NCBI GenBank assembly: GCA_964023205.1
Contig: OZ026842.1
Coordinates: 38,641,501 to 38,705,500, forward strand
Direction of reading: 5' to 3'
Length of the DNA stretch: 64,000 nucleotides
Source: Lutraria lutraria
Lineage: Eukaryota; Mollusca; Bivalvia; Venerida; Mactridae
Below are positions 14,029-29,000 of this stretch, piece by piece; the stretch's first letter is position 1, and every line of letters begins with the position of its first letter. Made by a program: the position numbers and the translations under genes. The notes under the pieces are model-generated. The model did not search any database and was not told the DNA's origin. It saw nothing but the letters and a program-made list of their open reading frames with translations.

Positions 14029-17000
14029 CTGAAAAAGCAACATTTTCTGACTCTAATAGTCAGTTAACATACAACATTAGAATCCAAAGTACTGGTGGTA
14101 GAAACATACTCATAAAAACTTGCATACACTGTTCGATTGAAAATTTTCACTGTCTTTCAAATAAATCCCCATCTATGACATATTCAATTTACACAGCTAT
14201 TTTGGCTAGACATATAGCTGGATAAATGCAATTAAATCCAGCATCTAAACTCAAAAGCCGAATTTTTTTTAAAGATTCTTGCAAAGAATTATCACCAATT
14301 TAAAGACTATTATGGAGCAAAATATGCCTAACTGGTATGCCAGTAATTATTTTGTCAGGAAATATGTTACCAAATATGAACAAAGTAGGGAAGAGTCTTC
14401 CATCTCACTGACAGATTCTATCAGGCAAAAAGTTTGCATTTACACCAACAACAACTTACCAGTCCATAAATCTTCAGATTTCCTTTTATGACTTGACTTA
14501 GCAGCTTTCAATTCTGACTTAGTTTTCTTTGGACTTGTAACAACATTGTCATCAGCTTCTGGGGCTGGACGGTACCTGAATAAAGGAAGACAATTTAGTG
14601 TTTGCTGCAGAGAATAAGTGAGGCATGGCATTTTTTGTGCTAAGGGGCACTTGTGATTGATGTGATCAGTTTATATTCTAAAATTAAAATTATAAATTTT
14701 CACATAAGAAGACAGGTGTCATTCAACAACATACTGTAATATTTTTATGAATTTCAATACAGTCAAACCTGTAAACAAAGGTTGTGGAGGTTTGGAGGTC
14801 ATTTTGTTCTGTATAAACCAGAATGTTTTAAAAAGAATGGCCTTTATTCACAGAAAGGCATTTATTTGAAGATGGCCACTAACACAGGTTTGACTGTATA
14901 TAGCAAAACTTCAGAGTAAGAGATACATGAGCAGTCTGTTAGATAACACTCACCATATTGTATGAGTCTGAACCCAAATACTAGCATGTCCAACTGGATT
15001 CTCTGAGTCCGTGTCTGTCTCACTACCTTCTCTGTCAGGACAATTACTATACTGCTTAATAGCTTGATATACTGTCATATTATATGGTAACACTCGGTCA
15101 CCAATCAGGAACTCCAGTCTGTGACGAGCTTGTCCTTGGCTAATGAACACTGCAGCCTGTAAAAACAATAACAGATAATTTCATTGAAAACCAGCGCCAG
15201 AAAAAATGTGTTTATGTTTACCATCCCAACCCTATTTATTTGGCCAACTTGAAGTTTCTAATAACATAATCCTAAGTACAATTTTTTTATTGATGTTTTT
15301 TACCCCTTATTCTCACAAAATTAGTTTAGAAAAAGAAACCAAAAAAGAAAAGTTTTCAACATATACCCTGAATTCTTTGTCAAGGAAACCTCAACAAGAC
15401 TTTTTCAGGCCCTAAATGAATGCATTATCAGATTAATTGATACTTGGAATACGATTATTGTATATCAATTTAAAACTACAACACTTACTGAGTACTATGT
15501 TATGAGGAACTTCATACTAGTACTAATTTATAACTGTTTTTCATACCAATATACTTACCATAGTATCATCAAGATCTTCATCAGAATTATCATCATCACT
15601 TCCATCATCATCTGCATCCTGAAATATCATCAACATTAACACTGTTGAAACTATTTTTTTATAAAGAAATAAAAAGCAAATTAAAAAATTTCGTCTGTAT
15701 TTGTTGATCTAATCAGATAAAAGTACCCCCCCCCCCAAAAATTCTCGCTGGATTTACATTATTTGCAAAAAGGACCTTTCTGGACCCCAAAAAAGCGATT
15801 TTTCAGACAAGCACCTGAAAACTTTTACCCCTGCATCAAACTAGTAACTATTGAACACATACCTTCTGTCTACCATAACCTCTCATGATAAGATATCTTT
15901 CTATTGCTTGTACTAATGCTAGTGGATCAATCTTGACGGGACCACCTTTCCATTGTTTTAGTGTACTGCATGATGGATGCTTTTGCAACAAGCACTGAAA
16001 CAAATAAACATTCCTGAAATGCTATGTTCAACTTATTAACAAATAATTGCCACTAAGCCTGAATTTCTCAACTCAGAGTAAAATTGTCTCATGTCAAATA
16101 TATCATGTAACTTATGTATCCTACACTGTTTTAATTGAAGAAGGTATACAGTAGAAACTCTCTAATCCGAACTCCCTTCGGACTGACCAAAAAGTTCGGA
16201 TTAGAGAGGATTTCGGATTAGAGAGGTTTTGTCTATTTAGAGTTTATAGGGAAGATTTACTTCATCTATTGTATGCCATTGTTGGTATGTAAGTACAACT
16301 GTGGTTCATGTTCTTATATATGTCTGCAGTTGCGCATTATTCTTGTTTTAAGCAGAATAAATAATAAAATGTTATTGTCCATAGGTGTATTTTATTTCAA
16401 TTACATGTATTTTTTAATAAAGCTCTAATTAATAAATGTCTGTATGGCAAACCTCATCCCACAATACATTGACTAGATCTATAACTGTGTACACAAATCT
16501 GCACATATGAACGAGTATCTGAAGCTTAAACCTAATTGAAACACACAGACTTGATCAAATTCTGACTTTTTACTTGGAAATTTAAGATTCAATATTTAAT
16601 GATGGTCGATATTAAAGTGATAAAATATACAATAAAAAGTCCAGAAATGCGTTAAATGATTAGTCAGGGATGTATTATAGCATCCCTGGATTAGTCAAGC
16701 AATAATTACTAAAAAATCGGACATTTTTATTGGTCAAATTGACAGAGCTAGGACACGAAGTTTGTGAAGAACACATTTAAAATAATTATTCAATCATGTT
16801 GTTCACACTTTCCATCGGCCTTACTGCTCAACTTGTAATTGTCTAGGGTCATCAATTTCCAAAAACCTCTGATTTTACCGCATGTTTTCACATCTCACAA
16901 ACATGTTTTCTGACTTGTCAAATTATCTTACCTTATTCCTAACAATACGTTGTTTATAAAATGTCAACAATAAAGGCAATTACGAACTGATTTCATTGTG

Positions 17001-20000
17001 TAAAGGTGTTAAAATACATTTTAAGGTACAATTGTAGTTGTTTTCAGTATTTAGATGTCAAACTAAGTTGAATTATTTTGTCTACGATACATTTATTCAC
17101 AAAATGACACCTTATCACGTACCCTACTATACGGAAATACGCACAGTTGATGCTAACAGTAACCCCCGAGGCAAATTAGCAAACCTATTGTCAATCGAAT
17201 AAACAATGTGACATGTTGTATATCTTTTTTCATAATTTCCGGATTAAGCATAAATTCCGGATTGGGGAGTTTAAAAATCAGTATAAAATAACATTTCGGA
17301 CGGCAAAAGTCGTCCGGACTACGGAATACGGAGGTTCCGGATTAGGGAGGATTTTTTCATATGCGTTATAGAAGGAACGAAACGGGACCGTGGACATTTT
17401 TCAGATTGAGGAGGATTCCGGTTTGGAGAGGTTCCGGATTAGGGAGTTTCTACTGTATATTAATACTAATTACACACATTTTTTTTTTTTCATAAATGCT
17501 GCAAATTCGAAAAAATTTTTTTTTGAATACCTGAATTTAAAATAAAGGTCAACTGTGGAAAGTCCAGATTTAAAACTTTGAATTCAAATGCAAGAAAAAG
17601 AACAACAGTACAGGGCTCTACATTAAAGGTTGTTTGAGGTCACAACAGGTTAAACCTAATACTAATTTTAAAGCAAATTTCACCCATTGGTTCAAATTCT
17701 CCTAGTCAAGCATCATTTTACTAATTGCTAGAGTGATAACACCATTTTAAGCACCAAATGAGAGCCCTATATGAAGATATTACTTACTTTTAACTGGTGA
17801 GTGTTGAAGAACTTCAATGCATTAGAACCTCTACCAGTGGACGTACTACCACCAGGCAAGTCGTGAACTTTGACCTGGAACTGTTCCAGTTGATGCATAC
17901 AGGCCATCAACTTCTGTACAAGAGGTAACATTGAACATGGTATCTCAGAGTCGGGCATGTTAACATCTTTTAGATGAACAATATCAGGTGACTGAAATAT
18001 AAGATGAGTAACACAATAAACAACAGTAATACCTCATGGCAACCATTACAGTATTAAGACTCGCACATTATTCATACTACTTTTGTTACGACCAGTACAA
18101 AATACTTCCTCTTATTCTAAATAATAATGAGACCATAAAAATGTATAATTTTTTAATTGAACCCAAGTGCACACACAGTAGTAATGGATCTGTAATGGTA
18201 AAATTGTAATAAATTGGCCTTACTGGTGCAGTAACATCTTTGTCTATAATAAGATAAATAGGGTAAATTTCTAATGTTTCTTGTTCAATTACGCAGGAAC
18301 TCATTGGACTGAATCAATATTATCAGTTGTACTGTAGTTGAATATCCATGTACAAATGAATTATTGTATATTTATATTATATATATGCAGATGAATTTTT
18401 TTCTTAATTCCAATTAATATTCTGTTCTGTTCTTACATCTAATGTTAACTAATCAAGAAGTTTACATAGGGAAAGTTTACATTGAAAACATGATTCTGCT
18501 CATTACAAGAAATTTATAGCGACATTCTATAGAATATTAGAACTCAGTAGATAATATATTCACAACTAAAACATGTGGAAATAAGTTAAAGTTATTGAAA
18601 GTATCTTACTGGACAATTGAGGAAGACGTGCAAAAATCTCCTAATACGGACATCTCTGGGAACTACACCATCCATTGTAGTCAGATAGTGCAGCAACTTC
18701 TTCACCAAACCACTATAAATCACCTCAAATGGTGAGACATCACTATCTTTCATTATCACAGATATTTCTGCTAATGCATCTAAACCACAATCATCCTACA
18801 AATAGAAAACATTGAATTATTTAACAAATTAGGGAAATTTCTTTTGACCCTTAAAATAGTATTTTGACACCTAAAATTAGCAAAATTAAGCTTCTGACTC
18901 TAGAGAATTTATACCAAAGGGTCAAATTCACTATTGATTCATTCAAGTAGGACATTTTGTTGGCTCGTCAGATTATTAACAGCCAAGAGTAATTTTTACT
19001 CTTAACTTATGAAGTTTTGTGAGCACCCTGGGGCTAGACAAATTTCATGCTTACAGTTAGCTGATCGATCACATATCATAGTGCCCACAACATAGTTTCT
19101 AACATCAAAATCTGAAGCATGGAAATATTTGGGGATGAATCATTACCTTGTACTCTCACAGGTGTTCAGAATTGTTTTTAGAAAAGAACAGTTTCTTAAC
19201 CTACAAGTCCAGACTTTCCAGAAGTATATACGGCAACTGATTTACCTAACAAGTTTTCCTGGACTGTATTCTAACCAGTACTAACTTACCTTTCACAAGG
19301 AACCAGCAACTTCTCCACATGTGTAGGAAAATCTTCCGAAACCAGGAATCGAACCCAGAACACTGGGTTACAAATCCAGTGCACAAACCACTTGACCAAG
19401 GCCATGGTCATAGACTTATGCAACAATGAAATGTATACACCACTTACCTCAACAGTGAGATTCTCAGTAGCTGTACAAAGTTTGTTCAAAGTTGATAATG
19501 CTGGATGACTACCAGGCTGGGATTCTGTAGAGAAGTATTGCTCAATAAATCTTGCAGCTGAAAACAAAACACATTTTAATAAGGTAATGTAAAATTATCA
19601 ATCTGGTACTAAACCAACACTACAATGTACAAATTCAATACAGTAATGATTATATGCCATTATTGACAGTATATTTTTCTTTATCAATGACTTATCATGG
19701 CAGTTGTAAAAATAATAAATTACAAGACTATGACTCTAAATAAATCATTTTAACTTGAACAAGGGTTAGGACAAATGGTATATTTAGAGTTTGGAACATT
19801 TATATTCAATTTGGTGGTTGAACAAACAAATTGAGGTCAGTTTTATTGATTCATTCTTGAATTGTGGTCACCATGTCATTAATTTACCTTGTGTTTTGAT
19901 CCATTGTTTTATCTTGTCTTTGTTATTTGGTAGCTGTGATTGAACAGGTTTCAGACTAGAATACTGAAATAAGAACAATATAAAATAAGCTTAATTTATT

Positions 20001-23000
20001 GATTAAATTCAAGAGAAATCTTTATACAAAAAATTATTGATGATTGTTATCTGATTTACTTGCTGTGGTCCAGTAATTTGTGCGCTGGACTTGTAACCAC
20101 TAGATTTGATTCCCTGTCGCAGCAATTCATACCCTTCCATGAAAATTTGACAAAATATTTCGATTTTGTTCCATATTTGCAGAAGTTCCTTGTAGAAGGG
20201 TAAGTTAATACAGTCCAGGTAAACTTGTCAAGTGAATCGGACACCATATATAACAAAACAATTGTAGATAGATTTGAATGTATGGCAGCAACCTTTGAAC
20301 TACCGTACCCACAGTATATGTCATACCTTAGGAAGAAGAGGTCTCTCAGATGAACTTGATGAAGATGAAGAACTTCCAAGTTTTCCCCAACTTCTAGGAT
20401 TTAAACTGCTTGGCAAGAAAGACATTTTGGATGATGAACCACTGCTACTCTTTTCTTTAGAGGAACCTTTGCTACGACTTGAACGTCCCGATCCAGATTT
20501 TCTAGCTACCTCGGGGCTATCATCATTCTTGTTACTCTTCCTTGCAGGTCGTTTTGGAGGCTTCTTTCTTTTCAAAACATCACTAAGTCTCCTGTTAATG
20601 TACAAAATTAGGTATTCGACTACTGTATAAGTGGTTAAGTTAGTGACATGGAAATGTTAGCGAATTGCGCGAATGGACAAAATTCGCTAATATTTCACCT
20701 CGCGTAAATATCCACCGATTGCAGGTAGAATCTTACCATAACATTGGTAGACGATAATATTTGGGTCAATAATGATCATTACAACATTTATTTAACTGCA
20801 CAACTAGAGTTAAAGAAAACAAAATCTTTTATTCAAGCATTGATAATAAGAAATAAATGTTTTTTCTTCATGACAAAAATCATTTTCAAGATCAGATCAG
20901 TGCACTCAATATATACCAATGAACTTTCAGCAAATTGACAAGTCATGCAAAGAAAAATCACTAGTTTTTGACAGTTTTAGTGGTTTCTAGACTATACTGA
21001 TACACAATAAGTAAAAATTTACACTTAAGCTTTAAAAATCTTCTGAAAAGAATTGGATTCATGCAAATTTCATGATAGAAAATTCCCTAAAGCAATCAAC
21101 TAAATTACTTGGACATTCACTAAAACTTACATTTGAGCAGCACCTGTCTCATGATCATCTGTGTGTGTATTAGATGTGCCTTCAGCCAGGCTCACACAGG
21201 AATCCGTATCTTTCTTATCTGTATCAGCTGATGCTGAACTACAACTGGTTCCACTACTGCTGATACTTAAAAGGGATCCAGACTCAGGTGGATGTGGGGG
21301 TTGTTGAGGTTTCACAGGGGTCACAGCCTGTGGGTCAATCTCACTTAATTTTTGCATCTGATGCATAACACCTGTTCAAATATAAAGTCAATATAATTGA
21401 AAAATCAAAGGTCTGATAGCAGAATGATATGGCCAATATTTAAATTCATTAACAAGCCAATATGTACAAAAAAGGATATTTTCTGTTTAAACAAGATGTG
21501 TTTTATAAATACCATGCCCCCTCCAGTTGCCCTTTTTGAAAATGCGTAGGTCCTGTAGAGATTGTCAAGATGAACCAAGATATGAAGTTTAATGATTGCA
21601 GGTGGTAGCGTTTTGATTTTATAGGCAAGGTTAAAGTTTGGTACAAACAGACAGACAGACAGACAAACAGAGAGACCAAAAACAATATGCCCCCGATCTA
21701 CCACTTTATACTTGCTAAAACAACCCAGTCAACAAAATCAAAGAAATCTTTCATAAAAATAATTCAAACACTTTTAATCAAAGCAACATCTAAATGTTCT
21801 ACCTTCTCTTCTGAAGAAGACATTAAATATATCTGGTAGTTTCTGCATCAATGTCTCAGCCATCTGTATTCCACCTACAACTACTTTCAAGTCTTGAGAT
21901 GCCATCATTGCAGCAATATGACTGAAGAAAGCAACATAAAGTAAATCTTTCTGCTAATAAAGATATCACAAAATTGAAATGCATCAAGTCAAACTCTCTG
22001 AATTATCAGAAACAAACTAAATTCAAAGTTAAGAGATAAATCTACGAACTGAAAAAACGAGGTAATACCACAAAACATGTTAGAAATTTACATAAACACT
22101 ATAAAATATCACCAGCCGTGTAAACAGATCAATGATTATTTCACACTGACGCAATGCATTTTTTGAATTGATAATATATGCCTAAGGCATAGAAAAAATT
22201 ATAATTTGCTTCTGGTAACCCAATTGACTCTAGACTTTTTATCAGGTCAGAGTAACGGTAAATCCATTTTCTCTTTTTTGTATCTTTCTGCAAAGAAAAA
22301 ACAACCTGCCTACCCTATTTTTAATAAGCAGGTAACCAGAAACAATCCTTTTTATTGTTAGGCCTAATGCATACATTTAGCAACGAGACACTTAAACAAT
22401 AATATCCAGTCATTGTAACATACCTAGAGACAGGTTGTGATTTGAGAACATCTTTAAGGAGATCTGCACTGCTATAATAAATCATTCGTAACAATGTCTG
22501 CAGACATTTATGTCTAACTGTAGGTCCAGCCTGTAACACACAACATAAAACATTAATCAACAATTACCACAATTGTAATAAGTTTCAGTCAGTACAAAGA
22601 ATCAGTTTATAAACTAAATCATAAACTCACATATCTAGGTGGCATAATGGATTTTTTTAACTTAAAAGCACAACTTAACTGAACTCAAAGAGGATACCTC
22701 ATCATCAGCAATTTTCAGACCAAATTTCTACATTTCTGAGACATTTCAACTTGAAAACATAATCACCTCGATATTAAGGCTATTTTAAAAGGCATCAAAT
22801 GTGGTCATTTTATCGAATTCTCTGTATATCAAAATAAATAATACACTAGCAGACAGTAAACAATTTAACACCTCAAATCAATTGTCCTCACTTCTGATAA
22901 AGGGATTATAAGAATGGCTATCTAGAGTGCAATAAATGACATATTACCGAAGAGCTGTATACTTCGTACAATACAGCAAACAAGGTTTTAATGAAAGCTG

Positions 23001-26000
23001 AAGCTAAATCAGCATCTTCCTTTAATACTTCAGCTCTGGAGTCACAACGTTCAAGGTCAGTCTCAGAACCAGAGCCTGAAAAAAAAATATCATTTAGCTT
23101 AACCCAGTCTTCACCAATAACTTTTTCAAGCACCAGACATTTGGTCTAGTAAAGGCGTAAATTTTACCACAGCGAATGAACTTTTACTGGACCTAAAGTT
23201 AATGTGTCTACTCATGATCAAATTTTATTTCTACAACATTTATTAAAGATTTTTTTATATATATCTATGTATTTTGTATGATGGTGTCATAATAATTAAA
23301 GGAAACCTTTTATTATTTGCAAGTAAAATGATAGTTTTGTGTACTGCTTTATTCATTTTCGACAATATGTCAGCAGAAAATTTCTCCCGACCATCAGACC
23401 CACCGATTATTTACACACAAGCAGTGAAAAATTCCTAAATGACACTGACAATTAGTGCAATAGCCGAACCCCAATGAAAAAAGTACCTTGACTAGTTTGT
23501 GAATTAGATGAAGAGGTGGGATAAGCCCTTCTTTGTACATTTCTGGCTGTGCCAGTATCTTCGTTGATCTGTTGCATTGAGTTAAAATCTATCGTATAAG
23601 CTCGTCCCATAGCAGAGAGACTAACCTCTTCCTCACCAGACTGGTGAGCAGCCTGAAAGACACAAAATTCAATGTAAAACACAAAACAAAATGTATACAC
23701 AGAAATCAATCGATATAGATTCATTTTTACGCTTCATATTGTTTATATTGTTTTTGGCCTGTCTGTTTGTTTGTACCAAACTTTAACCTTGCAATCACCT
23801 TCAATGATCAAACTTCATCTGTTGGTTGATGACAACCTCTACGGTGCATTTTCAGGTCAGTAGGTCAAAGGTCAAGGTTACCCTGAGGAGGCATTGTGTT
23901 TTAAAAACACATCTTGTCGACAATAACATAAGGTACATTTTGTCAATATTACTTGACTCACATTTATCTATAACACAAGTATTGTTGTCTAACAATATAC
24001 TACATGTAAGTGGATATTATGTGTTGAAATGTTCGCGAATCTATTACTCTGTGCATAAATGTTCGCTAGAAATGCTTTTTCAGACAGACGTAATACAAAC
24101 AAGTATAACAGTAGCTAAGTTTAACTATTTCTTCCAGTCTAAACACCATTACCTAATTAGAAGCTAACAATATTTATATCCTTACCTCAATAATCTTACT
24201 ATCTATAGGAGAATAGGAATGCCATACATTTCTATCATCTTTCCACTGCCAGATGACAGCATCAACGTGAGACAGTGATCCTTTTCTCATCAATGAATCA
24301 ATAGTAAATATACCATTAGATGGTAACACAGGTAACAACTCCCTGAAATCAATATACAATGATCTAATTGTTTACCATGGGTCTTATAAGTCTAAATAAT
24401 AATCTCATATTGAGTTTTATGTTGATGCAGTTGTAATTTTACAGCACAGTGATATATCATTGTTAACATGTTGTGAGATACCATACCCATTGAATTAAAC
24501 AGTCTGAGTAAACCACTAATGCTGAGTATGGGACTGATATTATTTCCTATCAGTTTGGTACGTCAGAGCTGGTTCAAAAACTGCAGCCAAACCTTCAGGA
24601 TAATATGTTAGTATTAATCATCAAAGGCATTTATTTCAGGAATGATAATTATCCACAAAAAGATTTTCCTAGATCTGATTATACAACTTTAAAATAATTA
24701 CATACAAAAACATACAGGAATAACAAATGATATTATTACATCCTAAGGTCTTTGGGCCATCTGTACTACAATTGCAAATAGTGTTATACATAATAAAGAT
24801 CATGAAAATGTTTAAAAACTTACCCAATCAAGCAGACAATCTCATAGAGTTCCTGTGGAGTACGAGACACAAGTTCGATACTTTTGGTTGCCTCCTCTGA
24901 TGTCCCAACCAACAAGTAACATAATGTGTCAGCCACTTCTGTAATATCAAAAAGTAATGGTACATATACTGATATCTGTAGGAATAACATGAACATGACA
25001 ACATCTTCCTTGTAACATTTACCATTTTAAGCATTCTACTATATTTAAAGAATTGAACAGCTACTAAATAAGTATAAGGTCCAGTGGTTAGTGATTTTTA
25101 CTTGAAACCCTGCGATCCGAGTTTGAATCTCAATCATGGTAGTTAATATCCTTCCATGATAATTTGATAAAAATGTTGATTTTCCACCAGATGTGGAGAA
25201 GTTGCTGGTTCCTTGTAGAAGGGTAAGTTAGTACTGGTTAGAATACAGTCCAGGAAAACGGGTTAGGTGAAAGGACCACCGTGTGCGACTGAAAAATTGC
25301 TGAAAACAGCATTTAACTCATTGAAACAAACAAATCTTGAAGAGAAACTTACTCTGTCTCAAGAGTACCACTGCTAAATCTGGACAGTTACCACACATTA
25401 TTGCTAGCATTCTAATAACCATCACAAATGTTCCTGTACTGATCACAGGGGGACTCACAACCAACTGAAATATAAAAGAAAAACATTTAATTAATTTAAT
25501 CATGAAAATAGGAATTATAAACTCTTGTAAAAACACATGAATTATTTTTAAATTAAGACCATGAAAGATTCAGCTTATAACAATGCAAAGCAGATAGTCT
25601 TAAAATAAAATTTTGTACTCAAAAACTTTAGGTATAAATGCTTTTCCCGATTCATTGCTTATTCATACAGATTGCTCAACACTTTGTTTTCATAAAAAAT
25701 ACTCTCTTGAAACAACTAATGATTCTTATATCTATAATGCCAGGACAAATTTCATACTTACCAATTGCTGTATATTGGTTAATAAACCTTGTACAGCTAT
25801 TTCTTTCAGTATCCTTCGGTCATTTTGAAAATTGTCCACAAGACGAGCAAAACACAGACAAACACTTTCAACAGACCTCTTATCCTGCAACAGATGTTCA
25901 AACTCATTAGTAAACAATAGAATTTACAAACTGAGGCCATCGCACACTTGCTTGTTCATGATTCAAAATGCAACATTTTCCCTTGTACGAAGTTTGTACA

Positions 26001-29000
26001 ATTTGTTTATACATCTAAAATGTTAGCATGCTTTCTTATTAATTTCTTTTTAATTTAGGCCCTACATATCAAAGAGATCAGCATTACCTGATGAGTAAGT
26101 CTAGAACTCAGTAATGGCACAGATTCTCGGATATAATGGAACTCCTCACTTGTCATATTCAACACACAATTAGCAGTGATAGCCAGGGCACATCTCTGTG
26201 CATTTATGCTGAAGAAATCCAAGTACATCAAACATGCTGCAATACCTCCCTGCAATAAATATGTAAGAATTATACCCTGTAACTACCTGTCCCAACCATT
26301 AATCATTCAAAGCAATAAAACATTTATCGTACTATTTCATAACATTTATATACACCAGAACTCTGACAATCCATAATTCTTCAGAGAAACTCTTCCACTT
26401 TAAACTTAGTTCACTTTAATCTGACTTTCGAGAAATACAAATTCTTCAAGAATTGCAAGTTTTCAGTCTAATACATAAAATAAGATATTAAAGCTAGTTT
26501 CAGTATTAGAAATCATTCATAATATACTCAAATTATAACATGTTATTTTACTCTGTGTGTTTTACTTTGTGTGCTTAGTGTTTAGCCATATTGAAGAAGT
26601 TTTGAATAATATTAATTTACTTAGTTACACATCCTTACTGCTAACGGACCTAGTATTTGCCAAATTGACTAAAAGACAATATTACAAGTTCTGAGCTTCA
26701 GACTTTAGGGTTACTGATCTTGAACGACAAACAATATGGTATTTAATTTTAAAGCTATTTAGTTTAAATATCATGAATTAAATACACTGAAGATCTTGAT
26801 AATAAATAAAAGTTCATAATTGAATATACGTACAGCTTGTAATATTGCCTTGCTATGTTTTCTTGATAGAGATTCTAAAGCAGTCAATGCTTGTTCAGCA
26901 ACATCCATACATTGTATCACTTGTAACTGAAAAGAAAAAAAAATTATTAGCAATAGAAATAAAACAGAATTTCACTGATACTAAACTTTGGTTACAGTGA
27001 CACTAAGTTCAGGTTACTTTAACTGTAAACATTCATCTCATGACTACAAAATGTTCAACTAAAATTGAATGTTGAAGTTTTTGCCAACTAATAAAGACAT
27101 TTTAATATTCAGAGTAAATTTAACTCCAAACAGGTCATTTTCAAACAAAGGTCACTTTACAAACATACTTGATACAACTGGACAAATAACCCACAAAATA
27201 ATGACTTACTATGCTAATAAAATCTCTCTCTTAGGTGACTGTTAAATCACAATTTAAAATAGTACCAACTAGAAATGTGTCCATATGACAAAGATTCCCC
27301 ACTTTATTATTCCATACATGGTACACTATGTGTTGAGTGTGACACAAAAATCGTCATATATGTAATAACGAAATACAACTTCAAGGGCAGGTAACTTCAG
27401 TCTTCAGCCTTTGACAGAGTTAAACCACTTCATGCACGACTTCATATGCTGATTAACATTTCTGCATTATTTCATAACTCTGAAGGACAGACAAGGGTAA
27501 ATCTATACCCCTCCCATTTTTTTAGAGGGGGGTTGGGGGGTGGCACAAAAATGAAGCTCACCTTCTCCAGGAATATTGGAACAGCATCTACTACCACAGC
27601 TGATGACCTAGGTAATGCTTCCATCATATAGGTGAGTGCACGACAAGCATGGTTCATCATATCAAAGTTATGTTCCATCTGTAGAAGAGTGATTAGAGCT
27701 GGTACAACTTGCTTCACTGGAAAGCCAGCCAATGTGTCTTCATTTCCCATGACTAACATCTGAAAACAACACAACAAAATTGAATAAAGGACCATCCTAA
27801 AAATGTTTGTTTACGCTAACCCTACACAGAGAATTTTCAGTGGGTAGATAGGTAGGAAATATTCTTTTTAAAATTCAATTTTATATTGAACCCAAATTAC
27901 ATGTCATAATGCTATTTATTTTCTTTCTTTTTTTTTATTAAGCCCATGTATTGTTTTTCCCAAGGGGTGGCCTTTGTTCATAGGTTAGACTGTATATATC
28001 AGAAATGTCAAAAAACTTACTTGACACATTTCTATAACAGCTGATAATTGCTGATCTTCATTTCCAGAAGCCTGCAGTCCTTGTAATAACTGCTGAGCTT
28101 TATTCACTGCAAAAGAAAATTAATGAACTTTTATCTGGAAGTCAAGGTTTTTCATCATCTAATAACAACAAAATCACAAAGTTAAGCTTGAATGATAAAA
28201 AATCAATCAAGCAGTAAATAGGCTATAACTTGGCATAGGTCTTCTTCAGCAATAACCTTTGACTTACTGACCCCTTAAGGCACATACAGGTCAGCTGACC
28301 GAAGGTTATCATAACATGATGTTTGAAATCAATTATCAATTAATGTTAAAACAATGTTTTACATCAAGAGACTGAAATACTCTGACCTGAATAACCAACA
28401 AACTATTGACATGAACGCAGGTAATCATTTTATTAAGTTTAAGAACAGACAGCTGAAAGACCAATATATATTTTTCATGCTCTGAATGTCAAAAGTGAAG
28501 AAATTCAACCAAGCGTGGGTAAACGGCATCATTGTATGATTTATATAACTCTGACTCACTTGAACTATTACTACCCATTGTTCTATGCAGCAACTGATGC
28601 ATTCTAGGTCCTAAAGCTCCAAACAATTGTGATGGCAGTCCCCGCGCTTCTAACAACGCTTGAAGACGACCCATATCAGCTTCTTCAGATTCACTTTCTG
28701 AATTCATAGCTGTTGCTCCACCAGAGTTAGCAGCTGAAAACATAGAGACTTAATATTAGTCTGAAAATAACAGGGTTTTAGCGGTATAACAAGATGCTGT
28801 GTTCAATAAACGCACATGCAGCTGGTGGCATGCTAGTGAAGCAATAGCCCATTTGGACAAGGTCAAGGTCGGTGTTTGATAATTATGGGTGGATTGAGAA
28901 TGATCATATGCAACAACTGTATAAGTATCAAAGCATTCTAGCTAGCGGTATTGGTCCTAGACGAAATGGTAAAATCTACTTAACCTGGTACAAAATCATT

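Noticed and set aside
20274..20630. 118-residue Leu-rich plus-strand ORF
   Set aside because: It is the antisense shadow of TRIP12 exon 19, whose Ser/Glu codons read as Leu/Phe on the other strand.
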